NCBI RefSeq assembly: GCF_001298445.1
Contig: NZ_CP012036.1
Span: forward strand, 5,767,525 to 5,831,524
Direction: 5' to 3'
DNA length: 64,000 bases
Source of the DNA: Nostoc piscinale CENA21
GTDB lineage: Bacteria > Cyanobacteriota > Cyanobacteriia > Cyanobacteriales > Nostocaceae
Positions 26,291-35,057 of this stretch are shown one piece after another. Both the position numbers and the translations under genes were made by a program. The first letter of the stretch is position 1. The number at the start of each line of letters is the position of its first letter. The notes under the pieces were generated by a model, which ran no database searches, was not told the DNA's origin, and was given only the letters and a program-made list of their open reading frames with translations.

Positions 26291-26319
26291 AAATCTAAGG
26301 AAAATCTGAGCAGATACTG
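26291..26319 (-). promoter_or_regulatory. Shared 29-bp upstream element, zwf-gnd operon copy
   Basis: Core AATCTAAGGAAAATCTGAGC on the plus strand; with 12 further flanking bases it almost equals the OYE copy at 21910-21950. It sits 115 bases before the first gene of the operon. Confidence 0.6.
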
Positions 26320-26472
26320 ATACTAAATTGCGTTTAGAAACACTTATCTCTGCTTTTACAAAAGCATTGCTCTTTAAACGTCCTCATTTTTTGCTTAGAT
26401 TATGTCGCTACAATTCCCATGTTGATCTAGTAATTAGCTCATGCTGCAAGAGGAACCCTAGGGAGTGAGATC

Positions 26473-27372
26473 ATGACTAAACCGATTCAAATTCTGTTAC
26501 AGACAACAATTCCCACCAATGAAGATGATTGGTCTATTGGGCGATTTTCTTTGCTAAAGGACTATTTAGCTTCGTTGAAAAGTGACACTGGGGAACCCCT
26601 GTACCAGGTAACAGCAAGGGATCGAGAAAATACTGCTGAAAAAAACGATCCAGTTTTAAGTACGCTGGATAATTCAGATTTTGATGAACTGTGGCTGTTT
26701 GCTGTGGATGTAGGGGATGGCATAACTCCAAAAGAGTGTCAGAGCATCAGTGCCTTCCGTCAGCGCGGCGGCGGTTTATTGGTCAGCCGTGACCATCAAG
26801 ATGTAGGTTGTTCGGTTTGCAATCTTGGTGGTGTCGGCGCAGCCCATTACTTTCACAGTAAGAATCCCGATCCCGATCCCTCGCACCACTACCCTGATGA
26901 CATCTACACTAAGTATATTTCCTGGCCCAACTTCCATTCTGGGTTAAATGGTGACTATGAGAAAATTACTTTCATAGAACCCATTCATGACTTACTCAAG
27001 AATCCTACATCACCTTCTGAGGAGATTGAATTCTTTCCGGCTCATCCCCATGAAGGAGCCGTAGGTGTGCCTGCAAACGAGAAGAATGCACGAGTAATTG
27101 CCTTGGGTACAAGCTCAGTCTCCGGTCGGGACTTCAACTTAGTAGTTGCTTTTGAAAGTACCCAGGATGAACAAGGAAATATTTTAGGACGTGCGATCGC
27201 TGAATCAAGCTTCCACCATTTCGCCGACTACAATTGGGATGTTGATATGGGCGCACCTAGCTTTGTAACCGAACCCCCTGGAGATGGGATGAAGCAAAAC
27301 CCACAAGCCCTTGAACATATTAAAGCCTATGTGCGAAACTTAGCCCTCTGGCTGGCTCCTACCTCAAGTTAA
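26473..27372 (+). CDS. Conserved-looking hypothetical protein, possibly ThuA/class I amidotransferase-like
   Basis: 299 residues with a good start (AGGGAGTGAG before the ATG) and ordinary codon use, so a real gene. Features: a strand-helix beginning (IQILLQTTIPTNEDDWSIGR), FDELWLFAVDVGDGITPKEC, then AFRQRGGGLLVSRDHQDVGCSVCNLGG, which resembles the nucleophile-elbow region of ThuA-like Rossmann proteins, and a His-rich stretch (HYFHSKNPDPDPSHHYPDD) that could bind metal. It ends SFHHFADYNWD ... YVRNLALWLAP, a pattern seen in secreted or cytoplasmic ThuA-like proteins. Assignment to that fold is tentative. It stands alone on the plus strand. Confidence 0.6.
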   Translation: MTKPIQILLQTTIPTNEDDWSIGRFSLLKDYLASLKSDTGEPLYQVTARDRENTAEKNDPVLSTLDNSDFDELWLFAVDVGDGITPKECQSISAFRQRGGGLLVSRDHQDVGCSVCNLGGVGAAHYFHSKNPDPDPSHHYPDDIYTKYISWPNFHSGLNGDYEKITFIEPIHDLLKNPTSPSEEIEFFPAHPHEGAVGVPANEKNARVIALGTSSVSGRDFNLVVAFESTQDEQGNILGRAIAESSFHHFADYNWDVDMGAPSFVTEPPGDGMKQNPQALEHIKAYVRNLALWLAPTSS

Positions 27373-27607
27373 AGGAAAGTCTCCCATCCTTAAAGACTAT
27401 GAGTAAACAGCCTTTATCAAACCTTTTTCGATATGTCTTAATTACGAATTACATTAGCGTAGCGGTAGCAAGCCCGCGTTCGCTTTTAGCATCTCGTAGA
27501 GAGCGTCATTACGAATTATAAATTAGTATCACTTCCTGCCTGAGGTCATTCTGCAATCCATCCGATGGTATTGTCTCTATGCCTTCAGTTATCGAGAACT
27601 GGAAGAG

Positions 27608-27877
27608 ATGATGCAAGAGACAATAATAGGCTTGGCTCTAGTTACGATTGGTGTAGTCATCTCTTGCCGGGGCTTGAAAACTATCTCTGACGACGCGTGG
27701 CGCGTTTTAGTAGTAGTCATCGGGCTGATCTGCATCATTTTGGGAGTTGCTATCAGTCATTGGATTGTCAAACTGTTGCTCTTCATACTTTTGCTGATGC
27801 TAAATGTTGATCCAAACGGGCGTGGAACTAGCGAAGACACTGTTGGCGAAACATTGCTTAACAATTTTGGCAAGTAA
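27608..27877 (+). CDS. Small membrane protein
   Basis: 89 residues with GGAAGAG before the ATG. Three hydrophobic segments (IIGLALVTIGVVIS, VLVVVIGLICIILGVAI, WIVKLLLFILLLML) and a polar C-terminal tail. No family recognised. The gap before it (27373-27607) holds a dispersed repeat at about 27464-27510. Confidence 0.5.
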   Translation: MMQETIIGLALVTIGVVISCRGLKTISDDAWRVLVVVIGLICIILGVAISHWIVKLLLFILLLMLNVDPNGRGTSEDTVGETLLNNFGK

Positions 27878-28637
27878 TATTGCACAAAAGAGCCATAACT
27901 TCGCCTTTGTATAGCAATGGAGAAATTTTGGTCGCTAAGGAAATTGGTGGTGTTGAAAGCCAGGCATAACAAGCATTTCAACAATTAGTATCAATTCAGC
28001 CTACTCTGATATTTGAAGGGTTTAACTGTCCCACTTTTGACTAAAAATGGGACAGTAGAGTTGTCCTAGCTTGATTTTGCGTTGATACAGCTTGCTCACT
28101 GTAGTCGCCCCAATCATCGAAAATGGGACAGTTGCTCTTAGCGACCATTTTTTCTTTGCTGCTATACAAGCGTTCTTTTTGCAAGATATTAAATAATTTT
28201 GAAAGATGAAATATTAAATCCTTTACTGATAACTCACCGTTCGCGTAATCCAAATAGGAAATAATTAATTCCCGAAAAGTACTTGAAAGTATTGCTATGT
28301 CTAGCTTTGATATTTTAAACTGGGGGATAAGTCTCTTGCATACCAACTTTCACAAAACATATTGTCAGGAATCTAGATTTGTTGAGAGCGATCGCAGTAT
28401 TGATTGTCTAAGTCTCCAAAGTCTAGATATCCCAATGCTTAATGCGTTTCATTCATGTATGACAAAGCTTTTAGCCATTTGGCTCAATTCTTTATTTCCT
28501 GAATCGATTACGCGAACAGTGAGTGATAAGTCTCTTTACATATATACATATGTAAAGGAAGACTCATAAATTTTTTTGTTAACTGTTAAAAATAGGAAAG
28601 ATGGCTGTGATTTTGAAATCCTACCTATATTTAGAGT
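27878..28637. other. Gap with a repeat-bounded element and transposon debris
   Basis: 760 bases before the hybrid kinase. It holds the 305-bp element at 28226-28530 and a pair of GGGACAGTAGAG/GGGACAGTTGC-like stretches (28049-28062, 28123-28137). Open frames on both strands here are short, poorly composed and cross the inverted repeats, so none is annotated. Confidence 0.45.
28226..28530. mobile_element. 305-bp element with about 45-bp imperfect terminal inverted repeats
   Basis: The left end (core ACTCACCGTTCGCGTAATC) is matched in inverse orientation by the right end (core GATTACGCGAACAGTGAGT). Similarity continues inward through AGGAAATAA on each side, giving about 45-bp ends. The interior codes for nothing convincing; a plus-strand stretch ending in LLAIWLNSLFPESITRTVSD may be a transposase tail. 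Probably an internally deleted insertion sequence or MITE. A lone left-type end occurs at 22841-22858. Confidence 0.6.
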
Positions 28638-30800
28638 ATGCGTTTATCTCAAAACACTACTCCAGCAGCCACAGAAACGGAAGTTTTGATTACAGAGGAA
28701 CTAGCTGGTCGTCCAACAAGACAGGCAGACTTAGCTGATGAAAACCAAGCCCTCCACACACTATCCCAACACCTGAGTGATGAACCGCAATTACTACTCA
28801 AAACTCTAGTGCGGATTGGACTGGAATTATGTCAAGCTGATTCAGCCGGAATTAGCTTACTGGAAACACAATCCAATGGCGAATCTAGATTTCGCTGGGT
28901 AGCAATTGCAGGCGCATTGGAGTTTTTAGAACAAACCACGACTCCCGGTAATTTTAGTCCCTGTGGCACGACACTTTCTGCTAAACAAGTACAACTTTAT
29001 ACTTATCCAGAACGCTATTTTACTTACTTACATCATCCACTGTTCCCGATTGTTGAGGGATTGCTAATTCCGCTATACATCAATAATCAACCATTAGGCA
29101 CTCTTTGGATTGTGTCCCATCAGGAAACACGACGCTTTGATGGTGAGGATCATCGGCTGATGAGCCGTTTAGCAGGTTTTAGTGCTTCTGCTCTGCAAAG
29201 TCTTAATTATTGGCATCAAAAGGCAGAGAATGCTGTACGTCAAGAGCAAGCAATTCGTGCAAAGCTCAATTACACTCAAGCTCAGTTTGAGGCACTGGTA
29301 GCAAATGTGCCTGGGATAGTATATCGTTACTCACCCTGCCCAGATCATCCTTATCGATTTACTTTTTTCAGTTCCGGCTGTTATGAACTATTGGAATTGG
29401 AGGCACAAACAATTGTTCAAGACGGCAATGCCTTTGTGCAATTAATTCATCCAGAAGATGTAGACTCGTTTAAATCTTCAGTCACTCATGCTGTAGAGAA
29501 TTTTTTACCCTGGCGGTGGGAAGGACGGATTATTACTCCATCAGGTAAACTCAAATGGATTGTTGGTAGTTCCCGTGCCGTGCCAACGACAGAAGGCAAC
29601 GCATGGGATGGGATACTGATAGATATTACAAATCATAAACTGGCAGAAGCAGAGTTACGCCAATCACGAGAAGAAGCCCAAGCCGCAAACCGAGTAAAAG
29701 ATGAGTTTTTAGCGGTGCTTTCACATGAGTTACGCTCACCGCTAAATCCGATCTTAGGTTGGTCTAGTCTTCTTTTAAAACGCAAGCTCTCTGAAGCTAA
29801 GATAGAAGAAGGACTGGCAACTATTCACCGCAATGCTCAATTGCAATCAGAACTGATAGAAGATTTGTTGGATGTTTCACGCATTTTGCGAGGCAAACTT
29901 AACCTGAATTGCAGTCCGGTAGACCTTACAGCTACGATTATGGGGGCAATGGAAACGGTACAGCTGGCAGCCCAAGCCAAGTCAATCACTCTGCAAGCAG
30001 CACTTGAACCAAATATTGGTCAGGTTAGAGGTGATGCAACTCGTTTGCAACAGGTGATTTGGAATCTGCTCTCCAACGCCGTCAAATTTACCCCTCCGGG
30101 CGGACAGGTGAACATCCATTTAGAGCAGCTAGGCAATGTGGTTCAAATTACTGTTAGCGATACAGGCAAAGGTATTGCTCCTGACTTTCTAGCTTATATT
30201 TTTGACTACTTCCGCCAAGAAGATGGCTCCATCACTAGAAAGTTCGGTGGGCTAGGATTAGGTTTGGCGATCGCACGCCACTTAGTAGAACTGCATAGTG
30301 GCACAATCGAGGCGCAAAGTCCAGGTGTTGACCAAGGAGCTACTTTTATCATCCGATTACCATTAATGTCTCCCCAGCCGACAACAACTCAGGATAGTAA
30401 ATTGTCTGATTTATCCATTGATTTGAGTGGTGTCAAAGTTTTAGTAGTGGATGATGAGCCTGATACTAGGGAATTGGTTGCGTTTGTGCTAGAGCAGCAT
30501 GGAGCCAGCGTCACTGCCGCTTGTTCAGCACAAGAGGCACTAACCATACTTAACCAGTCTAATTTTGATGTTTTACTGAGTGATATTGGGATGCCTAATA
30601 TTGATGGTTATATGTTGATACAGCAACTCAGAAATTTATGGCCGCAATATAGACAAATAAAAGCCATCGCTTTTACAGCTTATGCTGGTGAAATAAATCA
30701 GCAACAGGCACTAAAAGCTGGTTTTGATCGGCATATATTCAAACCAATCGAACCATTAACGTTAGCACAAGCCATTTCTGACTTGGTTCGCTCTACTTAG
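28638..30800 (+). CDS. Hybrid histidine kinase: GAF-PAS-HisKA-HATPase-REC
   Basis: 720 residues, no membrane segments. A GAF domain occupies about 40-200 (ELCQADSAGISLLE ... TLWIVSHQETRRFDGEDHRLM), a PAS_3-type domain about 215-345 (NVPGIVYRYSPCPDHPYRFT, HPEDVDSF), then HisKA with phospho-acceptor His in LAVLSHELRSPLNPILGWS, an ATPase domain (N box WNLLSNAVKFTPPGG, G boxes DTGKGIAP and KFGGLGLGLAIA), and a C-terminal receiver (VLVVDDEPDTREL, DVLLSDIGMPNIDG, phospho-Asp in SDIG; FKPIEPL Lys). It presumably senses a soluble signal and passes phosphate through its own receiver. Target unknown; the large REC-wHTH-Hpt-REC-REC protein at 35058, which contains an Hpt domain, is a possible partner. 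No ribosome site seen. Confidence 0.92.
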   Translation: MRLSQNTTPAATETEVLITEELAGRPTRQADLADENQALHTLSQHLSDEPQLLLKTLVRIGLELCQADSAGISLLETQSNGESRFRWVAIAGALEFLEQTTTPGNFSPCGTTLSAKQVQLYTYPERYFTYLHHPLFPIVEGLLIPLYINNQPLGTLWIVSHQETRRFDGEDHRLMSRLAGFSASALQSLNYWHQKAENAVRQEQAIRAKLNYTQAQFEALVANVPGIVYRYSPCPDHPYRFTFFSSGCYELLELEAQTIVQDGNAFVQLIHPEDVDSFKSSVTHAVENFLPWRWEGRIITPSGKLKWIVGSSRAVPTTEGNAWDGILIDITNHKLAEAELRQSREEAQAANRVKDEFLAVLSHELRSPLNPILGWSSLLLKRKLSEAKIEEGLATIHRNAQLQSELIEDLLDVSRILRGKLNLNCSPVDLTATIMGAMETVQLAAQAKSITLQAALEPNIGQVRGDATRLQQVIWNLLSNAVKFTPPGGQVNIHLEQLGNVVQITVSDTGKGIAPDFLAYIFDYFRQEDGSITRKFGGLGLGLAIARHLVELHSGTIEAQSPGVDQGATFIIRLPLMSPQPTTTQDSKLSDLSIDLSGVKVLVVDDEPDTRELVAFVLEQHGASVTAACSAQEALTILNQSNFDVLLSDIGMPNIDGYMLIQQLRNLWPQYRQIKAIAFTAYAGEINQQQALKAGFDRHIFKPIEPLTLAQAISDLVRST

Positions 30801-31320
30801 CCATTCGTCACATCAATAATATAGTCAGTCGCGCTAAATTTTTGGGCTAATACGTGGCATCAAGAGCGAATATTATTGATTCTACACGAAAATCACTCTA
30901 AGCCGTTGACCCCAGAACAGCTATCTCGGCTCAACCTCATTGTCTCGCACCGTTCTTGCTCGGTCGCACCAAGGGCGATCGCTGCATCAACTACGATGTC
31001 GTAAAACTTCCAATTGTTATTTGGTTGGAAGTATTTCTTAATCACCCATTTCTTGCCTTTGTTTCGGTGTTTTCGATATGCTCATTTAATGAGCATTCTG
31101 AACACTTTATGATCAACGTAAGAGAACGTCCTAGAACTGACCGCATTTCGGTAGAAATTTCTCCATCCTCTTAATATTGGGTTAGGGACTTCCAAAAAAT
31201 AAAATATACAAATCATAAAAATGTATCCTGTCAGAAATGTTGAATGTTAAGAAAAGTTAGATAAAAATAGCCCAAAATATAGTATTTTTGGGCGAATGAT
31301 TAAAAGATATTAGTTTAATT
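30801..31320. other. Gap between the kinase and a transposase
   Basis: 520 bases. A minor open stretch (LHENHSKPLTPEQLSRLNLI, about 30888-30950) looks like a fragment of a coding sequence but could not be assigned. The right part (31190-31320) should contain the left end of the IS4-type element whose transposase starts at 31321; its ends were not delimited. Confidence 0.4.
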
Positions 31321-32341
31321 GTGATTATAAATTCATTTCCCAAAATTGTCAAAGACATCCTGAAAAATCTACCAAAAAACGATTATTCTATATTGAACAG
31401 TCGTCTATTCTTTAAGTGCTGGCTATCGTATGCCCTGGATAACAGTTTAACCAGTATGCGAGATTTATTTAAAAGATTAAATAACACAGGATTTGATTTA
31501 GATATTTCTACTTTTTCCAAAGCAAGTTCTCATCGCACACAAAAACCTTTTCAAGAAATCTATCAGAAATCAAGTGAACTATTACAGCACAAAAGTCATA
31601 AAAAACTACATGATAAATATGCTATTTGTCCCATCGATTCAACAATTATTACTCTGACAAGTAAGTTGTTATGGGTACTAGGTCATCATCAAGTAAAGCT
31701 GTTCAGTTCCTTAAATCTATCCACAGGAAGTCCATCAGATAATTTCATCAACTTTGGTAATGACCATGATTATAAATTTGGCTCAAAAATGATGTCTAAT
31801 CTCTCGCTAAATTCTGTTGGTGGCAATAGATAGGGGTTTCGCTGGATTAAAATTTATCCAAGAATTAGTACAAGAAAATAAATATTTTGTGTTGCGGATA
31901 AAAAACAATTGGAAACTAGAATTTCAGAACTCAACTGGATTAGTCAAAGTCGGTACATCTGATGATGCTCAAGCTTATAGAGTCATTAATTTTTGTGATT
32001 TAGACACGAAAACTAAGTTTCGCTTAGTGACTAATTTACCAGCATCGGGAGATGCCGCAGTTAGTGATGATGAAATTAGGGATATTTATCGATTACGTTG
32101 GGGAGTTGAATTGTTATGGAAGTTTTTAAAGATGCACTTAAAACTTGACAAATTAATTACTAAGAATGTCAATGGTATCACTATACAAATTTACGTTACT
32201 TTAATAGTCTATCTAATTTTACAGATGTCATCTATCCCATAACAATGGGGACATACGCTATTAGATAAACTCCGCTATTTACAATCTTGTATGTGTCAGA
32301 ACATTTATGTTCATTGGTTTGAGGAGATTATGTTTTATTGA
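31321..32341 (+). pseudogene. IS4-family transposase, frameshift plus in-frame stop
   Basis: Frame one (31321-31833) gives the N-terminal part (SRLFFKCWLSYALDNSLTSM, first Asp in ICPIDSTIITLTSKLLW). Frame two (from about 31817) gives AIDRGFAGLKFIQELVQENK with the second Asp and YRLRWGVELLWKFLKMHLKL, which contains the Y-x2-R-x3-E-x6-K signature of IS4 elements. One extra base near 31820 separates them. A TAA at 32240-32242 interrupts the C-terminus; after it the same frame continues QWGHTLLDKLRYLQSC to TGA at 32341. Two lesions mean it is inactive. Confidence 0.85.
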
Positions 32342-32398
32342 CTATTTTAGGCTTTTTAGAGCTAGTGTAACTAGATATGTAAAGTTTCGTATTAAGAT

Positions 32399-33496
32399 TC
32401 AACATTTCTGGATTTGATGTTTATGTTTAAAATCGCCGAAATGCATAACTTTTTTATTTTGAGTCATGCGCTCTGCCAGAATCTGCCAATAAACTTCTTC
32501 ATAGCTATCTACCATTTTTTGTACGTTAAAACAATTCTCCACATGTTGACGACAAGCATGACGATCTAGTTTTGCCACTTTGTTAACGGCATTAACACAT
32601 TCAGAAATACTATTACAAATAAAGCCAGTTTTTCCGTGAACAATTACTTCAGGAACTGAACCTAAATTCATGGCGATGACTGGTGTTCCTGCTGCCATTG
32701 ATTCTGTCATTACCAAACCAAAGGGTTCTCGCCAAGTAATCGTAAATAAAGTTGCTACTGCACCCCCCATCAAAGCATTCTTTTGAACATGGTTAGCTTC
32801 ACCCAAATACTGAATTTGCTGACCATCAATTAAGGGCTGAATTTCTCGCTCAAAATACTCTATATCAACGACATCCACCTTAGCTGCCATCTTTAAACGC
32901 CAACCAGCCTCTTTTGCAATCTGTATTGCTAAGTCTGTTCCTTTTTCTGGTGAAATTCTTCCCAAAAAAGCCAGATAAGGTGGTTCGTCCGGCTGAGGAT
33001 GAAACTTATGACTACTGATATCAATGCCATTGTAGACAGTTGCTACATAATTCAACCCTAGCCTAGATTCACGTTGGGAATTGGAAATACTTACATAGGG
33101 CTGCTTTTTGGCATATTGAAACATCTTTTCGTTATCAGGGGTAAAGATACCATGTAATGTGGTAACTGTCGGTGTCTTTACTAAATTTGCATAGGGCAAC
33201 GCACTCCAGCCCATATGTGAATGAATTATGTCAAAGGTTTGGGCTTGCTCATATACCAAAGCCAGTTCCAACATTTCATAGATGTTACACTCTTTGATGC
33301 TTGAATCTAGTTTCAAAGCATAAGGATGAACTGATTGCAGCTTTGCCAAAGTTATTGAATCTCCCGATGCAAATAGCGTTACTTCATGCCCTCGCCGAAC
33401 TAATTCATCGGTCAATAAGCCCACGACTAATTCTGTTCCACCATAACCAAGAGGTGGAACTCTCTCCCAAAGAGGAGCAATTTGAGCAATCCGCAT
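32399..33496 (-). CDS. Glycosyltransferase family 4
   Basis: 365 residues, AGGAG upstream. It has the GT-B two-domain form: N-terminal APLWERVPPLGYGGTELVVG (Gly-rich acceptor loop), IIHSHMGWSALP, and the C-terminal nucleotide-sugar domain with LAFLGRISPEKGTDLAIQIA, REPFGLVMTESMAAGTPVIA (the E-x7-E motif) and GSVPEVIVHGKTGFI. Substrates cannot be told from sequence; close types take part in polysaccharide or glycolipid synthesis in cyanobacteria. The 3' end runs into a Lys/His-rich tail (FGDFKHKHQIQKC). About 105 bases upstream begins a 152-bp sequence duplicated upstream of the gene at 40086. Confidence 0.9.
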   Translation of the reverse strand: MRIAQIAPLWERVPPLGYGGTELVVGLLTDELVRRGHEVTLFASGDSITLAKLQSVHPYALKLDSSIKECNIYEMLELALVYEQAQTFDIIHSHMGWSALPYANLVKTPTVTTLHGIFTPDNEKMFQYAKKQPYVSISNSQRESRLGLNYVATVYNGIDISSHKFHPQPDEPPYLAFLGRISPEKGTDLAIQIAKEAGWRLKMAAKVDVVDIEYFEREIQPLIDGQQIQYLGEANHVQKNALMGGAVATLFTITWREPFGLVMTESMAAGTPVIAMNLGSVPEVIVHGKTGFICNSISECVNAVNKVAKLDRHACRQHVENCFNVQKMVDSYEEVYWQILAERMTQNKKVMHFGDFKHKHQIQKC

Positions 33497-33601
33497 AGAA
33501 ACTCCTAAAAACTTAAGACTAGAATTTCAAGAAAGTCTTTCTTTTAAAAAGGGTTTTACAGTGTGCGCTTGCCCTTGACCGCAGCTTCCGTAACACTACC
33601 C

Positions 33602-33753
33602 CTATATGTCTTTTAATTATCAAACTTGGGACAAATTGATTTTCCTAACTTTTCTATTGCTTAGAGTTATAGTTAAAAAAAAAATTACTTATATTCTTTC
33701 AATAGTCTTAGGTTTCCAATAAATTGATACTTCAAAAGTAGTAATTGGCAGTT
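33602..33753 (-). repeat. Duplicated upstream region, glycosyltransferase copy
   Basis: Nearly identical to 40617-40770, in the same orientation relative to the following minus-strand gene. Differences are a few substitutions and one or two bases in an A run. The rest of the gap (33754-34120) includes a short coiled-coil-like open stretch, MVLAQRQQAFSQKAEQRERI at 33817-33879, which looks like the end of a Uma2-type protein, and possible transposon debris. Confidence 0.75.
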
Positions 33754-34120
33754 ACCATATTTATATACAAAAATACTTAGTTAATTTACAAAACAGTTGC
33801 GTTTTCAGAAGCAGAAATGGTGTTAGCACAACGCCAGCAAGCCTTCTCCCAAAAAGCAGAACAGCGCGAACGCATCTAAATATTGGTGTTGCATAATAGA
33901 GGGATGAATTAAATTATTTTTAGCAGTAAGCTAAGACGGCGCTTTTTTGACAATCAAGCTGTTAAGTTATTTCTGCAATGTACTGCACTTAATCGCATGA
34001 TTCAATTAAGCAAACCAGATAGCTACAAAGTGGAAAAATAATCATTAACTCTGCTAATAGTTGGTGTGTCTTTTTTCTGTTTCATGCAACAAAGCCTAAA
34101 AAAGGCATTGCACTCTAACC

Positions 34121-34504
34121 TCACCACCCCAGTTGCTCAATAATCTGCTCGCCAAGCTGCAAGACATTGAACGGCTTCAGGATCACTCCAGCAAATTCAG
34201 AGGGGTCAAATCCCAGCGAATCGTCTGACGGGTCTGTGGCGGTAAACAAGATAACCGGAATCGACTGCGTAGTCGGATTAGTTTTCAAAGATTGCAGCAT
34301 AGTCAGTCTATATTGACCACACAGGCTCAGATCGAGCAAAATCACGTCTGGTTGCTGCGTTTCTGCCTGCATCAGTCCTGCCTGTGCAGACTCAGCTGTG
34401 AGGATTTTCCAGCTTTTGAGGCGTTCTAGCGTGAACTTGACAATGCTGCACAGGTCAGGTTCGTCGTCAATCACCAGGATGCATCGATTTGTATAAGAGG
34501 ACAT
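34121..34504 (-). CDS. Single-domain response regulator (REC only)
   Basis: 127 residues. LVIDDEPDLCSIVKFTLERL holds the acidic pair, DVILLDLSLCGQYRL the phospho-Asp, LFTATD the Thr and VILKPFNVLQ the conserved Lys. There is no output domain. Such CheY-like proteins usually pass phosphate to or from a kinase or an Hpt domain; the hybrid kinase at 28638 and the Hpt-containing protein at 35058 are candidates. A gap of 553 bases separates it from the latter. Confidence 0.88.
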   Translation of the reverse strand: MSSYTNRCILVIDDEPDLCSIVKFTLERLKSWKILTAESAQAGLMQAETQQPDVILLDLSLCGQYRLTMLQSLKTNPTTQSIPVILFTATDPSDDSLGFDPSEFAGVILKPFNVLQLGEQIIEQLGW

Positions 34505-34897
34505 AATACCAATTCGTTATTCGTAATGAAGGGGCGTCAGATTTAATCTGGTTTCATGCGATCCAACTTCTCTCTAAATTGATTGATGGAAAATAACAAA
34601 GTACGTTCGCGTAGCATTGCCGCTAGCATCATTATTTGAATCAATCCCTTGAGAGCTAATTTGTAAACTAAAGTAAACTACTTGTCTAGTAAGGGTTTTA
34701 GGCATTTAAGTTAATAAAGCGCTTATTCGCTGAAACTCAGACCTAGTAATGAGTTAAGTACCCTTAAGATTTTCTTTACGAATCAGCTCTAAGGGATGAA
34801 GTATCAATTACTAATTAGGAATTTCCAAGAAATAAATTATCCAATTTATTCATAATTCTATTTTTCTTACTCCCCCTGCTCACGCCAGTTTGCTCAA

Positions 34898-35001
34898 GTC
34901 GGGAAACCCTTTCGGCAGTTCCTCCTGGGGGAAACCCCCAAGATCGGACTGCCGACGCTCCTGCGTCGCTACCGCTACGCTAACACCACAGCACTGGCTC
35001 C
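34898..35001. repeat. Dispersed repeat, copy 2
   Basis: Matches 11913-11946 plus 11980-12051 (about 67 of 71 bases in the second block, ending in GCTACCGCTACGCTAACACC). Related shorter pieces occur at 36285-36420 inside the next gene, at 38243-38310 and at 45238-45370. The remainder of the gap 34505-35057 is AT-rich with no gene seen. Confidence 0.75.
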
Positions 35002-35057
35002 CCTGCTAACACAGTGATTGGTTATTTTTTTATTTGGAAGTCGCTTATTTTAAATCC

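Noticed and set aside
28041..28346. 101-residue minus-strand frame
   Set aside because: Crosses the inverted end of the 305-bp element and has no start signal or family pattern.
30956..31174. 72-residue plus-strand frame after the hybrid kinase
   Set aside because: No ribosome site; composition changes midway; probably debris.
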